From positions 12,029,080 through 12,093,079 of the forward strand of contig CM066033.1 of the NCBI GenBank assembly GCA_033557465.1: a stretch of 64,000 nt of DNA, in the 5' to 3' direction. This document shows positions 1-9,450 of this stretch, piece after piece (the first letter of the stretch is position 1; every line of letters begins with the position of its first letter). This DNA comes from Ichthyophis bannanicus. Taxonomy: Eukaryota; Chordata; Amphibia; Gymnophiona; Ichthyophiidae. A model generated the notes under the pieces. That model saw only the letters and a list, made by a program, of their open reading frames with translations. It had not been told where the DNA came from and searched no databases. The translations under genes and the position numbers were made by a program.

Positions 1-139
1 CGGTGTCTGCTCTCTTGTAGCCCCCATGTCTACTCCCTTCCAGCTCCCCCTCCCCCGCGTCTGCTTCCTTCCAGCCCCCCCCCACCCCCACCCCGTGTCT
101 GCTCCCTTCTGGCCCCTTTCCTCCTCTCCTCAACTCATC

Positions 140-360
140 CTTCAAAAAGCGAAAGCAGCTGTGGGAACATTTCTCTGTTACCGCCACTCTGCTCTCTTTT
201 AAACTGCTGGATTGCGGAGCTTCCAGCAGTAACAAGCATTTCCTGTTTCTCAGAAAATGATTATTACTGCCTTTGGAAACTCCGAGACCCAGCGGTCTAA
301 AAGAGAGAAGAGCTGGGGGAACAGAGAAATGTTCCGGCTGCTGCTTTCTTTTTTTTGAAG
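140..360. repeat. Near-palindromic foldback hairpin (about 105-bp arms)
   Basis: The left arm, from about 140, reads inward as the reverse complement of the right arm ending at about 360. Matching blocks include GGAACATTTCTCTGTT with GAACAGAGAAATGTTCC, CTCTCTTTTA with TAAAAGAGAG, and GCAGTAACAAGCATTT with AGAAAATGATTATTACTGC. The centre is near 245-253, so the loop is only about 10 nt. There is no coding potential. It could be a foldback MITE or the source of a long hairpin RNA. No clear terminal duplication was found, so its class is open. Confidence 0.75.
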
Positions 361-1182
361 TGGTGGTGGCGGGTGACTGGTGCTGGCGCCCTCCTGCAGC
401 GCTTACCCGGCTTACCAGGTAGCGCTGGTCCTGGGGGGGGGGGGGGCTGGGAAGGCTTGGGTGCTGAGAGAGAGCTGTGATTGGAGTGAGAGAGCTGAGG
501 AGTTAGGCTTTATGATGGAAAACGTCTGCACAAAAATATATGAATAAAACATGCAGAATTTAAAATACTGTGAGCAAAGGTTTCTCAATTTTTGTGTGGA
601 ATTTTACATTTTTTTTACACAGACTTTTACCAGGTGTAAACAAGAATACTTTGATTTTGTTTTTCCCTATGGGTAGTGTTTTATGGTCCTGAAGGAATAA
701 AATAGCTGGAATTGAGATCCTATTGTAAGTCACAAAGAAGGTCAGATATAATTTTGTTGCTCATCTCAAAATGCTTGTTTTCCAGCTGCATAGCAGCAGC
801 ACCTTGTCTGCTGTATCAGCAGCTTAAACACTGATCTTACTTCCCTCTGCTGCCTGAGACACTGCCTCTATCCGCCATCTCTGCAGATCCACCTTAAGGA
901 GGCGGGCTCCTACATTATGATGTCACGACAGGATACTGAGCATGCTCTATCCTGTTTCCTTCCTCTAGTTACTTACAGTGTTTGCTAAGTTTGCAAAGAG
1001 AAGGAAAGACTTGTGTTAGAAGCAGGAACTTGGTGTTTCCCCAGGACAGGAAATCCCTGCAAGCCCCAGCCCCTGATCTGCAAATGGGAGAGAAGGGACT
1101 ATGTGAGACCCTTAGGAATTCGTCCAGCGTCCTTCTGCCTTATTCATCCTTCCATTAACAGGGAATTCTCAGCAGCCTAAGA
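361..1182. other. Region upstream of the KRAB gene; no gene seen
   Basis: This stretch contains a G-run near 428-446, AT-rich sequence around 530-760, and a CAG-rich patch near 790-830. It presumably holds the promoter and 5' untranslated sequence of the KRAB-type gene whose first recognised coding exon starts at 1183. No TATA box or CpG island could be assigned with confidence. Confidence 0.4.
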
Positions 1183-1230
1183 ATGCAGAAGGAAAACAGA
1201 AGGGAAATGTCTGCCTTGGTTTCTGATAAG
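1183..1230 (+). CDS. KRAB-type zinc-finger gene, exon 1 (initiator exon)
   Basis: A 16-codon exon begins at ATG 1183 and ends DAK-style in SDK, directly before the donor GTAAGA at 1231. It joins in phase 0 to the KRAB-A exon at 3423, so the reading continues SDK-ASVTFRDVAAYFS. A second in-frame ATG lies at 1207, giving a shorter start MSALVSDK; either could be used. A stop at 1156-1158 closes the frame upstream, so translation probably begins in this exon. In KRAB zinc-finger genes such short leader exons usually precede the KRAB-A box. The assignment rests on splice phase and position rather than on a conserved motif. Confidence 0.65.
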
Positions 1231-2007
1231 GTAAGAATTGTTTATTCTCCTCTTCTGCACAGGGCATCAGCATTTCAAAGAAAACGTTTGCAAATGCTGC
1301 TCTTGCAACTTTCTCTCCTTGATCTTGATGCAGGAACGTTGTGTTAGAGCTGTGTTATAGCTCAGAGCAGTTTTCTAATGCTAGATTAATGCATAATTTT
1401 GTTCCCAAAATATACATTAACAATATGTAATGCTAAATAGCTGTGTGCAAAAGAAGACAGAGGGTGGAAGACATGTGCACATGGGTTTGAACTACTTGCA
1501 GCCAGAAGCAAAAAGGTCAGATGGCTCAAAGAGGCTCATTCACCTGCCTGAAACTCCCTGATCCTAAAGATCCCAATGGCCCTCACACTGACTCCTCTAA
1601 AAAACATCACTGGTGGCCTGGTAACCTGGTGGCCCTGGTCCCCCACCCCCTGAACTCTTAAAAGAAAATTCCATAAACTAGTGACCCTTAGCTCCCCCAT
1701 CCCTGAACCCCACAAAATAAATTGGTTGCCCAAGAGACCACTACACCCCCAACCCCTGGCACTCTGCAGTCCCTCCCCTCTAGTATCTCTGATCCTCTCA
1801 TCCTGGTATCTTTTTCATAGGGAGGCAGGAGTGATGCCTACATGTTCCTGCCTCTGCACCACCATCCTGGAAAATGGCAGCACCTGACCCCATGAGGGGC
1901 ATCCTGGGGCATACCTTGTGTGGTTATTCTGCCAGATAAGGCAGAATCCATGCCCTGTGCTGCTCTTTCAACTTTTTCTCCTCTTTCCCAGTTTGTCTTT
2001 TTCTGAA
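1231..2007. other. Intron 1 sequence without recognised element
   Basis: This is the first part of intron 1 of the KRAB-type gene. It contains no recognisable repeat or gene; short open frames here have no protein-like features. C-rich tracts lie around 1620-1790. Confidence 0.5.
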
Positions 2008-2125
2008 ATGGAGGAATAGCCCACTAGTTAGAGCAGCAAGATAATATACAGAATTCAAATCCTGCTTTCCTACAGACAATCCATGTGATCTTGGGCAAGT
2101 TCCTTCACCCTTAAGGATCTGTTTG
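2008..2125 (+). repeat. MIR-like CORE-SINE fragment
   Basis: A tRNA-like head is visible as GCCCACTAGTTAGAGCAG (box A-like), then TTCAAATCC (box B). It is followed by the conserved core TGATCTTGGGCAAGT that marks MIR/CORE-SINEs. The copy is diverged and lacks a clear 3' tail. It lies in intron 1 of the KRAB gene. Confidence 0.7.
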
Positions 2126-2279
2126 CAAAGCTGTGATAAAATAGCAGGTTTTTACAGTTATTATCGCAGAATACTTATTGCAGGATTTACTAACCTGCAG
2201 CACCTGAATACCTGTCAAAAAATGTCAAAGTGACTGAAATACAGAGGACATGGGGAAAGGAGAAGGTGCTGTGGGTCAT

Positions 2280-2990
2280 CATAGAAAAGGGAAATGGCAA
2301 CTCCATATGTGCATGTCTGCTTCCCTGACCTCTGTCTCAGATGGAGGAACTGGACAGAGATCTGTCTGAAGACGGCTAAAAGTTGGGAATGAAGGGATAA
2401 GTGTCATTGGTAGAAAGCTTTCACCTGGCAGACTGTATTGGAGTACTCTGTCTGCAAAATTGATAGTTACATGGGATAGGGGGAGGGGGTGGTAGCCCTT
2501 ACTGATAGGCTGCCAGGGATTTGTGAGAATAGGCAGGGAGGTGCTATTTTTAATTGACACATCCCTGGCTTCTTCAGTAGATGGTGGGCTTTGGATTGGG
2601 CTCCGTTATCCTGCATTACTTTGGCCCAGAAAGCATGATGTTTCCAGCTGCTTTAATGCATGTAAAAGTGCTGCTGAATTTCCTAACCTGCAGACCGGAT
2701 ACTCCAATCCATGTCTAGCAGGTTGCAGTTTCCTGCCAATAACACGTCCTCCTTAATGCCCACCTTTTGTGTGTCATCAGTCAGATCTTTGTGCAGTTCC
2801 TCCATCTGATTTGCAGATCTGTAGATCACATGAATGCACACAGAGGTGTTATGGCTTCTTTCTGTCGCATCCCACAGTGCTTCCTGTGCCCTCTGTATTT
2901 CATCCACTTTGATACTGTTTTTGACTTAAAGAGCTGCTCTTCTCCTTTTGCTACCATCTTTGTCTTGAGCATATTATAACCTGAGATGGC
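2280..2990 (-). pseudogene. CR1-like LINE endonuclease remnant
   Basis: On the minus strand around 2683-2907 a frame reads VLLAGNCNLLDMDWSIRSAG. This resembles the GDFNLPDIDWS segment of CR1 apurinic-type endonucleases, with the catalytic Asp replaced by Asn-Cys. Flanking minus-strand sequence shows further CR1-like but broken frames. It is a dead fragment in intron 1 of the KRAB gene. The boundaries are approximate and the family call is moderate. Confidence 0.4.
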
Positions 2991-3422
2991 TGTATCCCAT
3001 TCATGAGAGTCGCTAATTCACTTCTCTGTAATAATGCTCTTTCTTAGACACTCTCTCTCAGACACACACGAACACAGACAGACACACTTTTACACTCCGT
3101 CTCTTTGTCTGACTCTCAGACGCTTTCTTACTCCTCTCTCCAGGTCTGACCCCAGCACTTTCCACTTTCCTGTCTTCAGTCTCCAACACCCCTTCAGCAG
3201 TTGCTGTCACCCCCTTTCCAACCCACATAGGCTAGTGCCATATCCTCTATCCAATTGCTCATAAAGACAGGAGATGTGATTGCCAGAGTTTCTCTGGGGA
3301 CCAGGCAATCTAAACAAAATACTGGATATTTAGGAGAAAGGAGCTTGCTAATCTCACTGGCAAATTCTATTCCACACACCCCAGAATGAAAGTGTAGCTG
3401 AGTGTCCTGTTTGCTGTTCCAG

Positions 3423-3549
3423 GCATCGGTCACATTCAGGGACGTTGCTGCTTACTTCTCAGACGTGGAGTGGGGCATTCTGGGAGAATGGCAGCAGGAG
3501 CTCTACAAGAAGGTTATCAAGGAGATTCACGGCATTCTGATATCACAAG
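3423..3549 (+). CDS. KRAB-type zinc-finger gene, exon 2 (KRAB-A box)
   Basis: This 127-nt exon is the standard KRAB-A length. It is bounded by an acceptor ending TTCCAG (3422) and donor GTAAAT (3550). It encodes 42 residues carrying the KRAB-A signature: VTFRDVAAYFS, then EW, then LYKKVIKEIHG, then ILISQG across the junction. KRAB-A normally recruits the TRIM28 co-repressor, silencing targets (often transposons) in the nucleus. Here the usual LYRDVM is LYKKVIKE, so the D of the DV motif is lost and co-repressor binding may be weak; that is inference. The exon ends in phase 1. Confidence 0.9.
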
Positions 3550-4150
3550 GTAAATCTGCTCATCTAGCGTCTGCCATGTACAGACTCATTGCGAGATGTG
3601 CGCTGCCATTCTATCTAGACAGGAGAAATCCCAAGTATCAGGCCCCAGAGATCCCTGAAATTTAGAGCCTGGCTTGTGATTCCATCTCATATCCAGCAGG
3701 AGGTGCTGTTGCTCTCTGGGAGCCAGTGACAGACTCTACTGCTGCGGGCTCTGCAAACGATGCAGCTCAGTGCTGTAAGATCAGATGTAAACCATAAATT
3801 AGAGGATTCATACAAGACCATCTGGAGTCTGTCTCCCTTTCCTGTGCAAAGACATGTGGCTCAGGAGAGCAGGAGGGAGGATTTACCTCTCAGACTCCTT
3901 TCTGAGAACCGCAGCTCCTACATAAGGCAGTAACTAGATATCACAGAGAAGAACAGAAACGACTGCACCAGAAAACCTCCAAGCTTTAATCTTGCAATTG
4001 CCTCATGTCACCCAGGCTTTGTCAGAGAAATACAACCAACCCAAAGATATATAACACACACACCTCCATGCCCACACACTCAAACACTGCTCCATCAGAA
4101 CAGTTCTACGAGTCCTATTTAAATGCCGTTTTCATATTTCTTATTTGCAG

Positions 4151-4264
4151 GTTATTCAATTGTTAATCCTGATGTCATAGTCAAGATTAAAACAGACGAT
4201 GAGAAATATTTCACTCAGCACTGTGAGTGGGAGGGAAAAGAAAACATTAATGACCCAATGATGA
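4151..4264 (+). CDS. KRAB-type zinc-finger gene, exon 3 (linker)
   Basis: A 114-nt exon runs between acceptor TTTGCAG and donor GTAAGT at 4265, phase 1 in and out. It encodes a short acidic linker starting GYSIVNPDVIVKIKTDDE and containing EWEGKEN. The pattern NPDVxxKIK after the KRAB-A box is typical of the KRAB-B-like exons of tetrapod KRAB zinc-finger genes (GYxIxNPDILxRIK). No transmembrane or enzymatic motif is present. It lies in the expected order between the KRAB-A exon and the next linker exon. Confidence 0.85.
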
Positions 4265-4427
4265 GTAAGTAAATGTTTTGGATTTAAGGGCTTTGCATTT
4301 TGAGATCACAGGAGATGAGGTGATTATTATCAAACATTTGTAAACTTAAAATTAATTTACTAATTTAGGTTTGGCAGATCATCTCTTATGAATCCTTTTA
4401 GATATTTTGTTTTTTTTTTCATCACAG

Positions 4428-4541
4428 GTCTTCCGATTGTAACATCGGTGTTCTCACTGAGCGTTAAACAAGAGGATGATCTCCCCTTCATGGATCATCC
4501 TGACTCAGAGATGACTGAGCAGATCCAGCCTCCTGTAACAA
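4428..4541 (+). CDS. KRAB-type zinc-finger gene, exon 4 (linker)
   Basis: This is a second 114-nt exon with the same phase (1-1) as exon 3, preceded by a polypyrimidine tract and ACAG and followed by donor GTAAGT at 4542. It encodes SLPIVTSVFSLSVKQEDD followed by LPFMDHPDSEMTEQI, an acidic linker. Equal length and phase suggest the linker exons arose by exon duplication, a pattern common in expanded KRAB-zinc-finger families. Intron 4 that follows is about 14 kb and packed with retrotransposons. Confidence 0.85.
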
Positions 4542-5389
4542 GTAAGTATAAAATTCCTCCTGGACGTCTTACTAAGGTCAGCATGTGCCATTTAGGGCTT
4601 CAGCGCTGGTGGGATAAGAGGCCTTTGTTCTCTCTCTACCTCCCACTGTCTGTTTCCATTCTTTTGATGGAGTAGTCTACCTGCGGAGCTGCAGGGGGCA
4701 GCTGATGGATGTGTGAGACCTGTGGGCGGGATCAGGGTTGAAGCATGTGTGTGTGGTTAAAAGGGCTGCTGGGGTTTGCGGGTCGGTGGAGGGGCTTCTC
4801 CATTGTTGCAGGGGGGAACATGATTGATGAGCATGATACCAGCTGATTTAGCCAAGGAGGCATAACCTAAGAACTTTAGTGGTCCAGGGGAGGTGAAGTT
4901 CAGTTTTTGCAGTTCTTGTGGGTTAAGACAAGCCACAGTAGATAATGTAATTTACAGTAATGCATTTTAATATTAATGAACTGACTGAGATGATTATACA
5001 TTCAGTACATATTAACAGTCCTTAAGGATTTGTGTGCAGGTGTTCAAAGGGTCATTGATGCGCTGTGAAGCTTTTAGGCAGGGCTGAGTTGGCTCTGGCA
5101 GAGGTAAGGTGAGCAACGGGGTGCAAATGTTCAAAGGGTCACTGCACTGCACTGCTCTGCTCTGCTGCTGTTGCCCCCCCCAAATGGTGCTGCTGTAGGC
5201 CGACATCTGGTCCAGTTTGTGGCTGTGTCCAACCTTGTTCGGAGAGCAGAGGTGGAAGAGAATATTTGAAGAATCAGGGAAGGCTTCCTTTAGCACATTA
5301 GCAAGGAAATGGCTGTAAAATTATATATAGGTGATACAATGAGGACATTCCCAGAGGCCTTTAGCCAGTGTTGGAGAAAGGGGACTTCT
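4542..5389. other. Intron 4 proximal sequence, no element recognised
   Basis: Unique-looking intronic sequence. Around 5040-5160 there are two imperfect copies of a GTTCAAAGGGTCA-containing segment (near 5042 and 5127), suggesting a short local duplication. No gene is seen. Confidence 0.4.
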
Positions 5390-5940
5390 TGCATATTTGG
5401 TGACTCGGAAGAGGAAAGCATATTGGGAAGACGTGGTTGTGGGGCTGGAAGGGCTGGTGGAGGTGAGACTGGCCTTGGATCCTAGGCAGTATTTACTGGA
5501 AATCTCCAGCTTGTGCTCTAATTATGCTGAGAATTCAAATCCCAACTGTCATGAACAACGAGGAGATGAATGTCAGCTGCATTGAAATAAGCTCTGATCC
5601 CCCAAATCCGATAACAAGGTAGCCAGGGGTGAGATGAAAACATTTAATAAAGTAGGGGCCAAACAGACCCCTGAGGGCCACCATATGACAGTAGGTAGAT
5701 TGCAGAGACTATTAGCATTTATTGACACCTAAAAACATGTCTTGATGAATAGGAACAGAAGCAATTCAGAGCGACATCAGTAAAGCCAGTTTGTTCTAAG
5801 CGTGTTAATCGAAGGGTTTGGTTGATTACAGCAAAAGCTGCCCTTAGGTCACGCTGCATTACCAGGATGTGTCTAAGGCTATCCTGGCAGCTAACTCTCT
5901 CATCCAGCTTAACTGACATTGCTCTTTCTGTTTTATGTCC
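5390..5940 (-). pseudogene. Probable L2-type LINE RT remnant
   Basis: Minus-strand translation shows broken pieces resembling the GVPQGSVLAPTLFN...ISPLG stretch of non-LTR reverse transcriptases, for example GVCLAPTLLNVFISPL near 5660-5640. Frames are interrupted repeatedly. The boundaries and clade are uncertain; no 3' tail was found. Confidence 0.35.
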
Positions 5941-6230
5941 ACAGCCAAATGCAGATCAGTGCGTGGGGGATGGGGGAGTTATTTATTTTGGTATTTATCA
6001 ATTTTAAGACTCTGGGTAGGTTGCAATTTAACATACATAATATTTACATAAATAAAATAACATCACAAGCACACACATAAAAACTAGTGATCTGCTCAGC
6101 AGCAACTTTCTCAAAGTTCTGCGGCAAAAGGAATGTGGGATTGTGGGAATGTGGGAATGGCCTGGACTGGAGGGACGCTATGGAATTGCCAGATAACTAG
6201 AGACCAGACTCCTGGGTTCTGTCCCCTTCC

Positions 6231-6510
6231 AGCAGATGGCACTGAGAATTCCTGACTTTGGTGATGTCACAGTATAAGGAGGTTGAGCTCCTCCCTCCAA
6301 GCCAGTATCCTCAGTCTTCCAGCAGATGGCACTGAGAATTCCTGACTTTGGTGATGTCACAGTATAAGGAGGTTGAGCTCCTCCCTCCAAGCCAGTATCC
6401 TCAGTCTTCCAGCAGATGGCACTGAGAATTCCTGACTTTGGTGATGTCACAGTATAAGGAGGCTGAGCTCCTCCCTCCAAGCCAGTATCCTCAGTCTCCA
6501 GCAGATGGGG
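6231..6510. repeat. Three tandem copies of a 90-bp unit
   Basis: The unit starts AGCAGATGGCACTGAGAATT at 6231, 6321 and 6411, giving a period of exactly 90 bp, with a truncated fourth start (GCAGATGGGG) at about 6501. Copies are nearly identical; one T/C difference is visible (GGTTGAG versus GGCTGAG). Because 90 is a multiple of three, the minus strand stays open through all copies and gives a 30-residue repeated peptide. That open frame is most likely an artefact of the period. The unit resembles DIRS terminal-repeat sequence (TCTCCAGCAGATG also near 21715). Confidence 0.85.
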
Positions 6511-7324
6511 AAGAACTCAATTGGCATTCAATAAAAAAATAAAAAAAGGGGCAGTTTTGAGTTGACCAGAGAGCTGATCAGGCTTTGTGAGTAAAGTGGA
6601 TGCTGTGGTGGAGTGTAAATTCAGCTTGTAGGGTACCAACGCTCCTTGGTTGCCTGCAGGTCCCTGAGGACGACATACACCCAGTGGTTCTGGTCCCTAT
6701 ACCCTTCTAGAAGGCATCCCAACAATACTGCAGCCTTCAGTGGTCTTTGCAGGTAAAAGGTCGTATGCTGCTTTAATTTCTTTTGTATGTTGGCTGTTCA
6801 TCGTGCGTCGGGCTTCCCTTGCAGCTTCAGGACTCTGGTGGTAAGTTTGGGATCCATTGCAGGTGGGGGGTCGGTTGTGTTTACTGGCAGTGTGAAGGCG
6901 CTGTCATAGGCAGCTGTGAACTTGTGTGTTGGCTTGAGAGACAGTTAGTTCCTGCGCTGTGGAAATGCTGTTGGGGAAGGCCATTTGTGCGGCCAGTGAC
7001 TGCAGGTGAGATCACCTGTCTGCGGCAGGATTTTGCAGGACATGTGAAGCCAAGGACTGCACGGTGGGCAGTAGTTTCCAGGGTCGCCCAGTTTAGCTGG
7101 GGAGGGGGGAGGGGGGGTACCCTGGCAGCAGAAGAAAAAGCCAATTCAGCAAATCTGAGTTTTTCTCAGGCTGCAGTTCTGGCAGGAATCACAGCCATTT
7201 TGTCTCTTGCTCAGCTGGACATTTTAGGCCCTTCAGGGAGGCAGGATTTGGCTCCTGTTCTTGAGGGGCAAGCGATGAGGCAGTCAGCAGGCTTGCTGCA
7301 TAAACAGTGCCTGGGGGAATCTTA
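6511..7324. other. Intron 4 sequence; 180-codon open frame without recognised homology
   Basis: A plus-strand open frame runs 6783-7325 (180 codons), but its composition is not protein-like and it shows no motif or splice context. It is GC-moderate intronic DNA between the 90-bp repeat and a CR1 3' end. I do not consider it a gene. Confidence 0.4.
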
Positions 7325-7412
7325 ACATAGTAACATAGTAGATGACGGCAAATAAAGACCAGCATGGTCCATCCAGTCTGCCTAGTATTCAGTTTATTTT
7401 GATTTTATCCTG
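7325..7412 (-). mobile_element. CR1 LINE 3'-end fragment
   Basis: On the plus strand it begins AACATAGTAACATAGTAGATG and continues with GGTCCATCCAGTCTGCCTAG. Read on the minus strand this is the CR1 3' untranslated end with its short repeated tail (CTATGTTACTATG). It is the same type of terminus as the larger CR1 ending at 19209. It lies just outside the left end of a DIRS element. Confidence 0.7.
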
Positions 7413-7668
7413 TTGCTGTAAAGGCACGCAAAAAGAAAGGCGTACCTGCTCTCTAGCTGTTGTCTTTTCACTCCCGGGCAGTAGTAGGCCACATCTAGCC
7501 ATGTGGTTGGCAGCTGTGTGGCAGCCAACACACCACGCGGCTCACCGCCACACACCTTGCCTGCCTGAACTCACTCTTCGCTCCGGAGCTCCTTCTTTCT
7601 GTCAGCGATTTCCCCCCCGCGCTCATCTGCCTTTAGGGCTTCAGCGTGAGGTGGACAGAAAGGCAGGT

Positions 7669-7850
7669 TCCTTATCGGTCCTACAGTTCAGTCCTCCACC
7701 ACTGGGTAGTGCACCTCCTCCTGCAACATGGAGACTGGACAAGTCAAACTTGTGACATCACCGGGTATATCCTGCTGGTCTTCTCCCATGATCCCCCAGT
7801 GTGTCCAGTCTCCATGCAGCATGAGGACGTAGTGAGCCTAGGTGCTGGGC
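7669..7850 (+). repeat. DIRS family A left inverted terminal repeat
   Basis: Starts about TTCCTTATCGG. The segment CTCCACCACTGGGTAGTGCA through CATGGAGACTGGACAAGTC and CATGATCCCCCAGTG is the reverse complement of 13370-13480. A related fragment of the same family occurs at 22466-22745. Confidence 0.8.
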
Positions 7851-8764
7851 TCACTTGAGAAGCAGTTTAGGAGCAGTTAGTCAGGATTTGATTTACCTTG
7901 CATTTCTTTTGCCCTTCTTTAGGTGTAATCCTGTAAATTGAATTCATTTTCATTTTCATTTAATTTCATTTACTTTTACTTTATTTATTTTCACCTAGTC
8001 TGCCTTAGTGTAAAGGGGGGTTCTGTCCCTTTTCAAAGTTCACGCTGCCAGCTAGCCTCTCTGCTTGGGATTCTTCGGTCTCTGTGCCCGGTGATGATCT
8101 CTCCCCCAGGACTGTACGGGGGAGAGCTCTGTGGAACACCTGCATTTTGGCAGTGTCCATGCGGCAGATTCCCATCGCGGCGGGAGCCTCAGGCCGTTCG
8201 AGGTTCTTTAGCCGGTGGGCCGGGGCTCGCAGCGTCTGCTACTTCTGGTGGCGCGAGGCAGCAGCGTGTCTGGACAGCTCTTCACCCCGCAGCTACAGCG
8301 GGGTAACTGCTGCATCCCGACGCCACAAGGGAGTCTCTCGAGTTCGCATGGAGGGGCTCTGAGCTCTTGCCGCCTCTGTGGTGTTTGGCGCCAAACGGGC
8401 CTGCTTCGGATTGGCGCCATTTTCTCGGCAGGGCTGAGGCCTCGTGGCGGAGAGCGGAGCAGCCCCACATTTGAGCAGACGACGCTGTTCCACGCGGCTA
8501 CACCCAGATAAGGACTTCCTTTTGCTGTTACTTTTAATTTTAATTCTAATTTTAATTTCCTTTTAATTTTAATTTCCTTTTAATTTCATGATAGTTTATA
8601 GTTCTTTGAATGCAATGTGATTGGTTTGGGTTTTACTTCTTGGGGGGTGCCTTTACCTTTGTCTGCATTCTGGCAGTTAGCGACGTCTGTCAGCAGCAGG
8701 TTTCCGTGCTAGGATTTGGCCATTCAGGGTCATCGGCGGCACAACCACCTACAAATTGAGCCCT

Positions 8765-9165
8765 TTCTGAAATTGTCATTTACATAAGGATGCTATTTCC
8801 ATGTTTATTCGCTTGGAAATTGTGCAGACAGCCTCTAAATGTCGTTATGCCATCTGCAAATTTGATCGCCATGCTTGCTGATCTCTTTTCCAGATCATTT
8901 CAGTGCAGTAGCTGTTACCAGATGCCAGTTCCAGTGCAGATCCCGAGACATTCCACTATTTACGGGTCTCCTGTGAGAAAACTGGCCATTTAGTCCTATT
9001 GTGTTCCTGTTTTTGATCCGTTTCCCATTCTATAATAGCACATCATCTCCTTCCTCAGGAGAAGTTCATAAGGGGCTTTGTCAAGTACCTTCTAAAACAT
9101 CCAGATACATATCATTTGGCTTACTCACATGTTTATTAACCCTTTGAAAAGACAGCTTGGTGCTG
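8765..9165 (-). pseudogene. CR1-type LINE RT fragment inside DIRS-1
   Basis: Minus-strand reading gives DKAPYELLLRKEM and NDLEKRSASMAIKFADGITT. These match the AFDxxPHxxLLxKL and NDLExGxxxxxxKFADDT motifs of CR1 reverse transcriptases, the second D being altered to G. It is broken by stops, and the boundaries are approximate. Confidence 0.55.
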
Positions 9166-9274
9166 CTTTTCAGAACAAGTTCTATCATTTAACTGGCACT
9201 GAACTCAGATTCATTGGTCTGTAGTTTCCAAGATCGCCTTTGAAGCTCTTTAAAAAAAAAACAAAAAAACCCCA

Positions 9275-9450
9275 ATTATTTATTTATTTATTTATTTATT
9301 TTATTTAACATTTTTTCTATACCGCGCTATTAAAATCAGCGCGGTGTACATCGAACAAGAATACTGCAATGTATACAAACAACATTGAGTTTACAAAGAA
9401 CAGGGAATTGAACATTAGTAACTCTTCAATCTTTAGAGATCATTAATACT
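9275..9450 (-). mobile_element. L2-type LINE 3' end
   Basis: A TTTA microsatellite (9280-9340) is followed by ACCGCGCTATTAAAATCAGC and GCGGTGTACATCGAAC. On the minus strand this is the common L2 tail seen here: a sequence around ACCGCGCTxxTTT, then GCGGTATA, then (AAAT)n. The right boundary is uncertain. Confidence 0.65.

Noticed and set aside
6178..6480. 100-codon minus-strand frame with a repeated 30-residue peptide
   Set aside because: It follows from a 90-bp tandem repeat whose period is divisible by three; no start context, splice sites or homology support a protein.
6231..6510. Possible CRISPR-like array
   Set aside because: The 90-bp units are contiguous without spacers, and the sequence is vertebrate.
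6783..7325. 180-codon plus-strand open frame
   Set aside because: Composition and lack of motifs suggest chance; it lies within an intron with no splice signals matching the gene phase.
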